DNA from: an uncultured Porphyromonadaceae bacterium
GTDB taxonomy: Bacteria > Bacteroidota > Bacteroidia > Bacteroidales > Muribaculaceae
DNA length: 13,456 bases
Assembly (NCBI GenBank): GCA_900552325.1
Contig: URZG01000030.1
Span: 1 to 13,456, forward strand
Reading direction: 5' to 3'
Numbering within the stretch: position 1 is the stretch's first letter; each line of letters opens with the position of its first letter. This document shows, one piece after another, positions 1 through 6,884 of this stretch. The position numbers were made by a program, and so were the translations under genes. The notes beneath the pieces were generated by a model, which ran no database searches, had not been told where the DNA came from, and saw nothing but the letters and a program-made list of their open reading frames with translations.

Positions 1-897
1 CAGCGGGATTACCGCATCTTTGAGGAGTTCGCCTTCTTCATGATTGCCGAGGCCCAAAGGCGGCGGATACAGAAAATCTTCGAACTTGAGGGTCATGTCT
101 ACGCCTTTGATTCAACTACGATCGACCTCTGTCTGTCGGTGTTTGAGTGGGCGAAATTCCGCAAGCATAAGGGTGGCATCAAGATGCACACGCTTTATGA
201 TGTTGAGGCACAAGAGCCTGCTTTCGTGCATATTACCCAAGCTAAAGTACATGATTCAAAGGCTATGCCTGAGATTCCGTATGAGAAAGGAGCCCACTAT
301 ATCTTCGATCGTGGATATAACGATTTTGAAAATCTTTACACGATAAACCGCATAGAGGCTTTCTTTGTCGTCAGGGCGAAAACCAATGTCAGGTTCAAGC
401 CTGTGACTTGGCAACGGAGGCTCCCTGAGAACGTGGTTTCCGATGCAATCGGTTGCTTCACGGTTTATAAAAGCGCGAAGGATTACCCGGAGAAACTGCG
501 GAAAGTGGTCTGCATCGATCCGGAAGACGGTACCAGATACATCTTCCTGACCAACAATCTGACGGCCTCATCCGAGACAATCGCAGAATTATACCGCAAT
601 CGATGGAGCGTGGAACTGTTCTTCAAATGGATCAAACAGCACCTGCGAATCAAGAAGTTCTGGGGAACGTCGGAGAATGCAGTCCGCATCCAAATCTATT
701 GTGCCATAATTACTTATTGCCTTGTGGCAATAGTGCAGCACGATATGAAACTGGAGCGAAGCATCTATGAAGTCCTTCAGATTCTCGGAATCTCGCTGAC
801 CGACAAAACCTGTTTGCGAGACCTCTTCGACAAATCGAATTTCAAAAGTGTCAATGTTCTCTATGATTCAAGTGAACCGAATTTATTTAATTTTTAA
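1..897 (+). CDS. IS4-family transposase, 5' end outside window
   Basis: This is a DDE transposase that would cut and paste its own insertion sequence. The reading frame is open from the first base, so the N-terminal domain lies outside the window and 298 residues are visible. The first catalytic Asp is in the FDST motif (codon at 109-111). The second is in the FDRGY motif. The third acidic residue sits in YRNRWSVELFFKWIK, which matches the IS4 signature Y-(2)-R-(3)-E-(6)-K exactly. All three catalytic positions are therefore present and the C-terminal half looks intact. The stop TAA at 895-897 is followed by a hairpin. An internal ATG exists at 40 but is not a credible start for this family. 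The exact IS subgroup cannot be named without the left end. Confidence 0.9.
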   Translation, partial: QRDYRIFEEFAFFMIAEAQRRRIQKIFELEGHVYAFDSTTIDLCLSVFEWAKFRKHKGGIKMHTLYDVEAQEPAFVHITQAKVHDSKAMPEIPYEKGAHYIFDRGYNDFENLYTINRIEAFFVVRAKTNVRFKPVTWQRRLPENVVSDAIGCFTVYKSAKDYPEKLRKVVCIDPEDGTRYIFLTNNLTASSETIAELYRNRWSVELFFKWIKQHLRIKKFWGTSENAVRIQIYCAIITYCLVAIVQHDMKLERSIYEVLQILGISLTDKTCLRDLFDKSNFKSVNVLYDSSEPNLFNF

Positions 898-930
898 CCC
901 TGTCCATTTTTTAGTGGACAGTAGTGTCAT
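1..930 (+). mobile_element. right part of an IS4-type insertion sequence
   Basis: The transposase gene is followed by a 7-bp inverted repeat, CTGTCCA at 900-906 and TGGACAG at 915-921. It probably belongs to the right terminal region of the element and may also end the transposase transcript. The outer boundary is estimated near 925-930. It cannot be fixed because the left inverted repeat and left target duplication are not in the window. Confidence 0.5.
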
Positions 931-972
931 GCCAAAGGAAATGTTGTAAGTGATAGGTTTGTAAAATCAGGT

Positions 973-990
973 CCCGCCGCTCCCGGCGGG
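973..990. repeat. GC-rich hairpin downstream of the RhuM gene
   Basis: CCCGCCG at 973-979 and CGGCGGG at 984-990 form a perfect 7-bp stem with a 4-nt loop. It lies about 80 bp beyond the stop of the minus-strand RhuM gene, and on that strand it is followed by a short ATTTTA stretch. It may be a weak terminator for that gene. The poor T-tract keeps confidence low. Confidence 0.35.
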
Positions 991-1071
991 GATCCGTGCC
1001 ACAAATTTTTTCCGCACCAACACGCCCCGTGAAAAACAATTTTTATCCCTGCGCCATCAACGATGATATTT

Positions 1072-2073
1072 TCATTTATCTTTCCCTTTATTCTTGGCTT
1101 TGGCATTGAGGGCTTTGATGGTATCGAGATAGGCACGTTCTACGGGGGAGATCTCGCGTACCTGAAATTTACGGTATTCCTCGCGAGCCTTGTCCATCGC
1201 CTGCTGATGGCTGACCGAACCGGGACCGTGGAGAAGAGATTCACCGGTTGATGAGAGTATTGTATCGAGTTGCCGCACATAGTCGTCCATGTGCATCGGG
1301 CGGTGTTTCATTGCCTGAATCTCGGCAAAGTCGAAGTATCCGGAAACAAGGTTGTTGAGAATCTTCAGTTCATTATCGCTAAGATAATTTTTGGCAATCT
1401 GAGCATCGCGCAGCGTGGGATAATCACCTTTGAACGATGTCAGCCCCATCATCGGAGCATCTGCATCGGCTCTATTGAAAATCACCTCGGCGGCAGTATT
1501 GCCATGCGCGGCGAAATGGAGCTTATTCTGCACAATCTTGAAAAACTCAACCGAAATCTCCGAACGAGGGTCATAGTCGACAGCCGTGGCATACAGATCG
1601 AGGACCTGACGATACATTACTTTCTCCGACGAACGGATATCGCGTATACGATCAAGCAATTCGCGCCAGTAAGAACCACCTCCGTTACCTTTCAGACGCT
1701 CGTCATCCATAGTAAACCCCTTGATGATGTACTCTTTCAACCGCTCCGTGGCCCACCGTCTGAAATGTGTTGCAATCACTGACCGGATACGGTATCCCAA
1801 CGAGATAATCATATCGAGATTATAATAGGTCACGTTATAGGATTTGCCATCAGCGGCAGTTGTTCGGAATTTCCGAACAACTGCCTCCTCATCAAGCTCG
1901 CCATCCTCAAATATATGCTTAATATGCTCACTTACATTAGCCTTGCTTGTATTGTAAAGGTCGCAAAGCTGTTGCTGTGAAAGCCATACGGTTTCGCCGG
2001 TGAATTTCACATCAATGTGAGTCTCTCCGTCCTCGCTCTGATAGATTATTATTTCATTGTTATCTTCTGCCAT
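1072..2073 (-). CDS. RhuM-family protein (virulence RhuM)
   Basis: This is a complete 333-residue protein of the RhuM family, named after a gene on a Salmonella pathogenicity island. The family is widespread on mobile and accessory islands and its biochemical role is not established. The N-terminal half carries the family pattern: an opening strand region (EIIIYQSEDGETHIDV), then ETVWLSQQQLCDLYNTSKANVS, which resembles a helix-turn-helix, then a VVRKFRTTAADGKSYNVTYY block. Next comes YNLDMIISLGYRIRS with ATHFRRWATERLKEYI, which resembles KilA-N/antirepressor-associated regions. The remaining 190 residues are mostly helical and end in a Lys-rich tail. There is no signal peptide or membrane segment, so it is cytoplasmic. 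The start is the ATG at 2073. It is transcribed divergently from the HD-domain gene at 2341. Confidence 0.85.
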   Translation of the reverse strand: MAEDNNEIIIYQSEDGETHIDVKFTGETVWLSQQQLCDLYNTSKANVSEHIKHIFEDGELDEEAVVRKFRTTAADGKSYNVTYYNLDMIISLGYRIRSVIATHFRRWATERLKEYIIKGFTMDDERLKGNGGGSYWRELLDRIRDIRSSEKVMYRQVLDLYATAVDYDPRSEISVEFFKIVQNKLHFAAHGNTAAEVIFNRADADAPMMGLTSFKGDYPTLRDAQIAKNYLSDNELKILNNLVSGYFDFAEIQAMKHRPMHMDDYVRQLDTILSSTGESLLHGPGSVSHQQAMDKAREEYRKFQVREISPVERAYLDTIKALNAKAKNKGKDK

Positions 2074-2102
2074 TATACCAGCGCATGATAGTGAATCATT
2101 TG

Positions 2103-2134
2103 CGAATTTACGAAATTACAGGCTAATAAACAAA
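2103..2134 (-). promoter_or_regulatory. probable promoter of the RhuM gene
   Basis: Read on the minus strand, TTTG (2131-2134) is followed after 20 nt by TAAATTCG (2103-2110). This is one mismatch from the Bacteroidetes -7 box TAnnTTTG, at the usual -33/-7 spacing. The implied leader is about 25-30 nt. Confidence 0.5.
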
Positions 2135-2202
2135 TTCTTACGGGTAATTACCCGCAATATCCGGCTTATGACGGGATCACGGCTGCTGTATTCGTTGTGA
2201 GC

Positions 2203-2225
2203 ATCAAGGGCAGCCCTTGATTTTT
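2203..2225. repeat. palindrome followed by T-run
   Basis: ATCAAGGGC (2203-2211) and GCCCTTGAT (2213-2221) are perfect 9-bp arms around one base. As a hairpin this gives an 8-bp stem with a 3-nt loop, and five T's (2221-2225) overlap and follow it on the plus strand. It has terminator form on the plus strand, but no plus-strand gene lies upstream between it and the RhuM start. It could terminate readthrough or a short transcript, or be a DNA operator. Only a 10-codon ORF (from ATG 2168) precedes it on that strand. Confidence 0.5.
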
Positions 2226-2237
2226 ATTCTGCCAGTG

Positions 2238-2257
2238 TAAAAATCTCAAGATTTTTA
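2238..2257. promoter_or_regulatory. 20-bp palindrome next to the -7 box (candidate operator)
   Basis: TAAAAATCT (2238-2246) and AGATTTTTA (2249-2257) are perfect 9-bp arms around CA. The palindrome ends 2 bp before the -7 box of the HD-domain gene. It therefore occupies the space normally covered by RNA polymerase between the -33 and -7 elements. This placement suits a repressor operator. The binding protein is unknown. Confidence 0.5.
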
Positions 2258-2259
2258 TC

Positions 2260-2267
2260 TACATTTG
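2260..2267 (+). promoter_or_regulatory. -7 box of the HD-domain gene
   Basis: TACATTTG matches TAnnTTTG exactly, about 75 nt upstream of the ATG at 2341. No clear TTTG -33 element is seen, and the spacer is filled by the palindrome at 2238-2257. A promoter lacking a good -33 and overlapping a palindrome suggests control by a DNA-binding factor. Confidence 0.5.
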
Positions 2268-2340
2268 TGACTGTAAGGCAACCGCCGACCGATCAAGACA
2301 CAAAACAATCCACAACCCGCCATCCCACCACAGTCCGCCT

Positions 2341-3213
2341 ATGGATAAAGAGCAATCGGCAAATCTTCTCGACAAGGCCGCCCGGATATGCATAACAAAA
2401 CATTCCGGCCAACGCGACAAAATGGGCCGCGCCTATTTTCAACATCCCATGCGGGTGGCCATGCGTTGCGCCACTGACGAGCAGAAAATGGTCGCCCTTC
2501 TTCATGATGTGATCGAGGACTGCGGCGTCACCGCTGACGAACTTCTTGCCGAGGGTTTCCCTCAGGAAGTAATAGAAGGCATCGTTGCCGTAACCCGACA
2601 GGCTGGCGAAAGCTACGAGGAATTTGTTGCCCGGGCAAAGCAGAATCCGCTTGGCCGCGCAGTGAAACTCCACGACCTTGAAGATAACCTCGACATTTTC
2701 CGTCTCGACACCCTTTCGCCCGAGATGGCGGCTCGATTTTCCAGGTATCTCGCCGCCTACAGATTCCTCCAGTCCGACGACACTCCCGACCCCGGGAAGC
2801 GACCCGCAGAAATCAAGACGGTCGACGAACTGTATTCCATTCTGCGTGCGGAGGAAGATAACAAGATCCGGTCACGGTCAAGCCACACCGGAGGAACGGA
2901 CTATATGCGCAACAGACTGATAATCCGCGACAAGGACCGGATGGTGATAGACGAATCCAATATCTTTGACACACTTGTGGCAGTCGGACGCCTGATAGGT
3001 TTCGATAAAATTTACACCGCCGGAGTCATGGCGCAGAAAGGCCGCTTCAACTACAAGCTCGTACGCCACTCCACTCTGTCGGAATGTTATAAACGCGACA
3101 CCTCCGGCTGGATGGTCCTTTCCAACATCCCGGTAGTCTCAGCCGCTCTCGCCCTCAACCACCTTTTCGACAAACTCAACGCCAGATACATCGCCTCGGT
3201 CGTGGACAGGTAA
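2341..3213 (+). CDS. HD-domain protein, SpoT/MESH1-like hydrolase domain with unidentified C-terminal domain
   Basis: This 290-residue protein has an N-terminal HD domain of the RelA/SpoT/MESH1 hydrolase type. The expected metal and substrate motifs are visible in order: HPMRVA (H35), ALLHDVIED (H55-D56, E59-D60) and VKLHDLEDNLD (D112). The set H-HD-D matches the four ligands of (p)ppGpp hydrolases and MESH1. Members of this group remove pyrophosphate from (p)ppGpp or act on related phosphate esters, so hydrolysis of such a nucleotide is a plausible inference. There is no synthetase, TGS or ACT domain. Residues about 188-290 form a second region, opening with an RLIIRDKDRMVIDESN stretch, that I do not recognise. 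There is no signal or membrane segment. The ATG at 2341 fits the -7 box at 2260. Confidence 0.75.
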   Translation: MDKEQSANLLDKAARICITKHSGQRDKMGRAYFQHPMRVAMRCATDEQKMVALLHDVIEDCGVTADELLAEGFPQEVIEGIVAVTRQAGESYEEFVARAKQNPLGRAVKLHDLEDNLDIFRLDTLSPEMAARFSRYLAAYRFLQSDDTPDPGKRPAEIKTVDELYSILRAEEDNKIRSRSSHTGGTDYMRNRLIIRDKDRMVIDESNIFDTLVAVGRLIGFDKIYTAGVMAQKGRFNYKLVRHSTLSECYKRDTSGWMVLSNIPVVSAALALNHLFDKLNARYIASVVDR

Positions 3214-3288
3214 CCGGGCCGGCCGCATTGCATCTCCCAATCAGGTAAAAGCGAAAGGATTGACGGAAAAGTGTCTGAGACGATTTAA

Positions 3289-3316
3289 CCGGTCACAAAT
3301 TGCGACCGGCTCATTT
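3289..3316 (+). terminator. weak candidate terminator of the HD-domain gene
   Basis: CCGGTC (3289-3294) and GACCGG (3304-3309) form a 6-bp GC-rich stem with a 9-nt loop, followed by CTCATTTT. It lies about 75 bp after the HD gene stop. The short stem and interrupted T-tract make it only a candidate. Confidence 0.35.
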
Positions 3317-3331
3317 TCCGTGGTATTTTGA

Positions 3332-3352
3332 AATCCGATTTGTAATCGGATT
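3332..3352. repeat. perfect 9-bp hairpin between convergent genes
   Basis: AATCCGATT (3332-3340) and AATCGGATT (3344-3352) enclose a 3-nt loop. It lies between the convergent HD gene and the secreted-protein gene at 3405. There is no T-tract on either side, so it may act as a transcript-end stabiliser rather than a classical terminator. Confidence 0.45.
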
Positions 3353-3404
3353 ATACAAGACTTTGCTATAAATGGCGATAAATACCATATAGGCCTATGA
3401 ATTA

Positions 3405-4859
3405 TCACCGAATAATATCCATTAATTTACCTCTGATAAAGACCATTTTCTTCGGCGCGTTATATCCTAAGGCATCAACAAGCCCGTAAGTCAACCCCAA
3501 TAGCGCACTGCCATTGACCAGTTGTCGGTTAAATGTCCAGACCTCTTTACTCCGTCCACCCGATGTGATCTGACTTATTTGATAAAGTCCTTTCGGATAT
3601 ATTTCAGTAACCATTTCACTTGTCATACCAACTGCAATCTTTCCCTGAGCCAAAAGCGAGCCATATTTTTGACCATATTTGGCTATAAGCTCATCCCTCT
3701 TTTCGTCCTTTTTCTGTTTTTCTGCTATTTCGCTTTGTTGAATTTCTTGCAATCTGAATTGATATCTCTCAGCAGCCATATCCCGCATCTCTGTCCAAGT
3801 AGTGCATCGGTCGAGTTCTTCCCAGTCCTCATCCTCAAATCTTACGTTGGGTTTCAAAGTAGTAATATCATAAAGAGGCTTATCATATTGTTTCAACCAT
3901 TCATCTTCGGCTACTGTTCCATCATTAAATGTAACTTTACAATCCACATTACTATATCTGAATACGTCCACTCCCACCGGATGATAATGACCCTCAAGAA
4001 TTTCCCCGGTATGATAACGATATGTTCCTTCATAGGGTTTCATATCACGGATACTTCCGGTAAATGTATCACCGTTATGGTAATATATTGTCGGCTCTTC
4101 GTCGCTTAGCTTTAATATGTCTATAACAGAAGCAGATACGCCTTGACACATATTCGGAAATCCAGAAGCTGTGAATGTTATACTGTCAATATTTTCAATA
4201 CTATTTGTTGGAATAGCTGATATTTTAAAATTGTTTCCCCTACCATATGCGGAAATATCAAAACAAGGAGTTTTTGAATCCATATCAAATGGTACATTAC
4301 GTGCACTTATCTCTATCTGACCGGAATCGGGAGCAGGGGATATATTAAAGTAGCGCACACCATTGTGCCTCATTGCTCGTGACACTAATCCTAAAATTGA
4401 AGAACCGCAATGCTGCCATTCGCCTTTGGTAACGGGAGACAATTTCGGTTCATCATTATCACTCATATTACTAATGGAGAAGCACCCCTTCATAGTAACT
4501 TCGCCATCGTATAATTCGCCCTTTATGTATGGTATGGAGGCATTTCCATAGTAAATCCCTGAAAGAAATGGTGTGATTGAAGTTGTTTCTTTACCTTGTT
4601 TTACAACAAGCTGACCATTTTCCATACATATATCATAATCTTTATTTCTGTCAAAATGATAATTATATATGGCGATATACTGACCCGATACAAATTCTTT
4701 TTTGTAAACGTAGCCAACGACTATTTTGTCAGCTTCCTTAAATGTAATTACTTGTTGTTTTGCTTTAGGATTAAGTGTATTTGAATCATACGCTGATTGA
4801 GACATTACAGGTAAAACAACAGCGATTAATGTGAATATAAAAAAACAAATTCTTTTCAT
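3405..4859 (-). CDS. secreted protein with MORN-like repeats, coiled coil and BamE/SmpA-like C-terminus
   Basis: This 484-residue protein is of unknown function. Residues 1-20 are a Sec signal peptide (MKR, hydrophobic core, VMSQS cleavage region) with no lipobox, so it should be periplasmic or secreted. The middle is beta-rich. Residues about 258-292 read as a MORN-like pair (NGDTFTGSI, then TGEILEGHY). Residues about 355-403 are charged and helical, probably a coiled coil. Residues 404-484 resemble the SmpA/OmlA/BamE fold: KIAVGMTSEMV, then EVWTFNR, then a final MVFIRGKL strand. In proven BamE proteins this fold sits at the outer membrane, and any shared role here is inference. The ATG at 4859 is the start and the upstream region is highly structured. 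The gene is AT-rich relative to the core genes on the right. Confidence 0.7.
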   Translation of the reverse strand: MKRICFFIFTLIAVVLPVMSQSAYDSNTLNPKAKQQVITFKEADKIVVGYVYKKEFVSGQYIAIYNYHFDRNKDYDICMENGQLVVKQGKETTSITPFLSGIYYGNASIPYIKGELYDGEVTMKGCFSISNMSDNDEPKLSPVTKGEWQHCGSSILGLVSRAMRHNGVRYFNISPAPDSGQIEISARNVPFDMDSKTPCFDISAYGRGNNFKISAIPTNSIENIDSITFTASGFPNMCQGVSASVIDILKLSDEEPTIYYHNGDTFTGSIRDMKPYEGTYRYHTGEILEGHYHPVGVDVFRYSNVDCKVTFNDGTVAEDEWLKQYDKPLYDITTLKPNVRFEDEDWEELDRCTTWTEMRDMAAERYQFRLQEIQQSEIAEKQKKDEKRDELIAKYGQKYGSLLAQGKIAVGMTSEMVTEIYPKGLYQISQITSGGRSKEVWTFNRQLVNGSALLGLTYGLVDALGYNAPKKMVFIRGKLMDIIR

Positions 4860-4869
4860 TTTAAGAATT

Positions 4870-5261
4870 TTATGCCGCGGTCATCCCCTCGTTGGCGTTA
4901 GATTGGTTTATGCAAGAAAAGCGTAGGAATCTGTATCTGTTACCGTCCTTCTGTTAGAGGCTTCTCGCATTGCCTAATCGAAGTCGGACGGCAACGAGAA
5001 GCCCTACGCTCGTATATGCAACCAAAGCGTCCGGCTATATTCCTCTCGGAATACATTGCCGGATGCAAGATAATTACATATCCACGAGCATCCATCGTTG
5101 CTCAATCCTTGACATCTAAATGAAATTTTGCGAGAATTCCTGAACGTCAAGAATCAGCGCGGATAAACGCTTTTCATTATGTCTGCTTCCCGCCCTCGTC
5201 CCCGACCGGAGGTTGGCTCAATCAAGTCTCGCTTCTACCTTCGGCGATCAGTGCGGTCTGC
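4870..5261 (-). ncRNA. candidate structured RNA or long 5' leader of the secreted-protein gene
   Basis: This gap of about 700 bp has no credible gene, but between the -7 box at 5267-5274 and the start codon at 4859 it is packed with pairing segments. The first is AGCGTAG (4920-4926) with CTACGCT (5004-5010), enclosing GGCTTCTCG (4959-4967) with CGAGAAGCC (4995-5003). That stem continues as TTGCC (4970-4974) with GGCAA (4990-4994). The second is GCGTCCGGC (5027-5035) with GCCGGATGC (5058-5066), holding an inner TATTCC/GGAATA stem with a 4-nt loop (5038-5053). The third is ATTCCTGA (5136-5143) with TCAAGAAT (5147-5154). Several strands have a second possible partner. The strand is assigned from the promoter and the downstream gene. 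I found no match in my memory to tmRNA, RNase P RNA or a known riboswitch. Confidence 0.4.
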
Positions 5262-5266
5262 ATTTG

Positions 5267-5274
5267 CAAAATTA
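5267..5274 (-). promoter_or_regulatory. -7 box reading into the structured region
   Basis: Read on the minus strand this is TAATTTTG, an exact TAnnTTTG match. The same octamer serves as -7 box for the LuxR and lipoprotein genes further right. Transcription would begin near 5262 and give a leader of about 400 nt before the start codon at 4859. No clear TTTG -33 element is present. Confidence 0.55.
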
Positions 5275-5298
5275 ATACAACTGTTTAAGAACTGCTAT

Positions 5299-5322
5299 AA
5301 TTTATGTTGAAAAACATAAATT
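5299..5322. repeat. perfect 10-bp stem with GAAA loop (plus strand)
   Basis: AATTTATGTT (5299-5308) and AACATAAATT (5313-5322) flank GAAA on the plus strand. This is a perfect stem with a GNRA tetraloop sequence. It lies just upstream of the minus-strand -7 box at 5267, where it could also act as an upstream DNA site. There is no T-tract on the plus side. Confidence 0.45.
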
Positions 5323-5524
5323 GACAAGCCCGATGGCAACGTGTTCCATATAAATCAATTATGTTGTTGTAGTACGACTCGGTTCAGCTCTATTGCTCTT
5401 AGAATAATTGTATATATTCACAAACGATGGAGAACGGGTATGATTTTAGATGTTTTAGTTTTGGTTCAGTCTTAATCTGCAAAACACCAATATATTAAAT
5501 AGTTGCATCTTGATTTATCGCAAA

Positions 5525-5556
5525 TTTGGATAAATTGAGATAAATTGCTATATTTG
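5525..5556 (+). promoter_or_regulatory. fic promoter with tandem GATAAATTG sites in the spacer
   Basis: TTTG (5525-5528), a 20-nt spacer, then TATATTTG (5549-5556) give a complete Bacteroidetes promoter. The spacer holds two direct copies of GATAAATTG (5529-5537 and 5539-5547), exactly 10 bp apart, on one face of the helix. The ATG at 5574 follows after a leader of only about 10-15 nt. The repeats look like a repressor site. Confidence 0.7.
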
Positions 5557-5573
5557 CATCCAAATTGATTATT

Positions 5574-6878
5574 ATGATTGAACAACCTCCTCATACTCCG
5601 ACCGCTGCCATAGATATTTCCAATGAATCTGAAGAATTGAAGAATCTTATTTCCTCAATCAACAGTAAATATCTATATTGGAGCGATGTCAAATATCGCA
5701 TGCCTTCAGGCATGACAGATATTGAATTATGGAGTAAAGTTAAATCAGTGAGAAATCTGACAGATGTCAAAGTCTGGACTCAGAATGATATTCATTTCTC
5801 TCTGACAAATACAATGCAGCGGTTGTGCCATGAGTTTGATATGGATTTTGGCGGTTCATGGGGAGCTTCCAAGATCTTCCCGGAGGATAAGACAACGCAG
5901 GAATTGTATCTCATCAGTTCTATTATGGAGGAGGCAATCGCCTCGAGCCAAATGGAGGGTGCCGCTACAACACGTGAAACCGCAAAGGAGATGCTTCGTA
6001 AAAAGATTTCTCCCAAAGATAAAAGTCAGCGCATGATTCTCAATAACTATAATACCATTAATTTCATCAGGGACCATGCAAAAGAATCGTTGACCCCTGC
6101 GTTTATAATGCAGGTACATTGGATGATGACAGAAAACGCGCTTGATGTTCCAGATGCCGCCGGTCGCCTGAGACGAGATGATGAAAATATCGTGGTTGGC
6201 AACGGCATAACAGGTGAAATCGTACATACACCACCATCTGCAGAATGTTTGAATGAGTTCTTGAACAGTTTATGCGCCTTTTTCAATGATGAGAATACTG
6301 AGGTTTTCATCCATCCGATAATTAAGGCTATCACAATACACTTCCTGGTAGGCTATTACCACCCTTTTGCTGATGGTAATGGCCGCACCGGAAGAGCCCT
6401 GTTCTATTGGTATATGATGAAATCAAACTATTGGCTCGTACAATACCTATCCATTTCACGTATTATTAAAGGCTCTAAGAAATCGTACGAGAAGGCATTT
6501 CTTTATTCTGAAGCTGATGGCAACGATATAGGATATTTCATCCAATACAATTTGGACGTGCTCCTCAAGTCTTTTGACGCATTAAGCCGATATATTAAAC
6601 GCAAAAATAACGAGAAAAAGAAATCTGAAAAACTTTTGCATCTTGGCAACATCACAATCCGCCAGGCTGAAATTTTGAGTCTTTGTATAGAAAATCCTGA
6701 TATTGTACTTGTCTCAACTGATATTGTAGGCAAATTCAGGGTGACACCTAATACCGCGAAATCAGATTTAAGAAAACTGACCGAAAAAGGTTACCTGCTT
6801 GAGATTAGCTTGAACGGAAGGACAAAAGGGTATATCCGATCGTCCAGCTTCGAGCAGATGGTGAATAAAATCAAATAA
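5574..6878 (+). CDS. Fic-domain protein with class II inhibitory motif and C-terminal winged helix
   Basis: Fic enzymes usually transfer AMP from ATP to a hydroxyl of a target protein. This 434-residue protein has the full catalytic motif HPFADGNGRTGR (residues 263-274). N-terminal to it is the inhibitory-helix motif S-x-x-x-E-G (S124 to G129, in ASSQMEGA), which makes it a class II, self-inhibited Fic. A helical N-terminal region with an LYWSDVKYRMPSG block precedes this. Residues about 356-434 (NITIRQAEILSL, VGKFRVTPNTAKSDLRKLTEKGYL) form a winged helix-turn-helix, so it may also bind DNA. The ATG at 5574 is preferred over an in-frame TTG at 5565, which lies too close to the -7 box. No partner antitoxin gene is adjacent. 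The target is unknown. Confidence 0.88.
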   Translation: MIEQPPHTPTAAIDISNESEELKNLISSINSKYLYWSDVKYRMPSGMTDIELWSKVKSVRNLTDVKVWTQNDIHFSLTNTMQRLCHEFDMDFGGSWGASKIFPEDKTTQELYLISSIMEEAIASSQMEGAATTRETAKEMLRKKISPKDKSQRMILNNYNTINFIRDHAKESLTPAFIMQVHWMMTENALDVPDAAGRLRRDDENIVVGNGITGEIVHTPPSAECLNEFLNSLCAFFNDENTEVFIHPIIKAITIHFLVGYYHPFADGNGRTGRALFYWYMMKSNYWLVQYLSISRIIKGSKKSYEKAFLYSEADGNDIGYFIQYNLDVLLKSFDALSRYIKRKNNEKKKSEKLLHLGNITIRQAEILSLCIENPDIVLVSTDIVGKFRVTPNTAKSDLRKLTEKGYLLEISLNGRTKGYIRSSSFEQMVNKIK

Positions 6879-6884
6879 GTCATT

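Noticed and set aside
927..1136. Minus-strand open frame of 69 codons after the IS
   Set aside because: It overlaps the 3' end of the RhuM gene in another frame, is Pro/Gly-rich with no recognisable pattern and has no promoter.
4870..5261. tmRNA, RNase P RNA, group II intron or integron attC
   Set aside because: No tmRNA ends or tag reading frame, no GAGGAAAGTCC P4 element, no domain V-like hairpin or reverse transcriptase, and the GTTRRRY-like GTTAGAT at 4898 has no proper partner site.
5565..5573. TTG at 5565 as the start of the Fic protein
   Set aside because: It lies only 8 nt past the -7 box, and an ATG follows three codons later at 5574 with an ordinary N-terminus.
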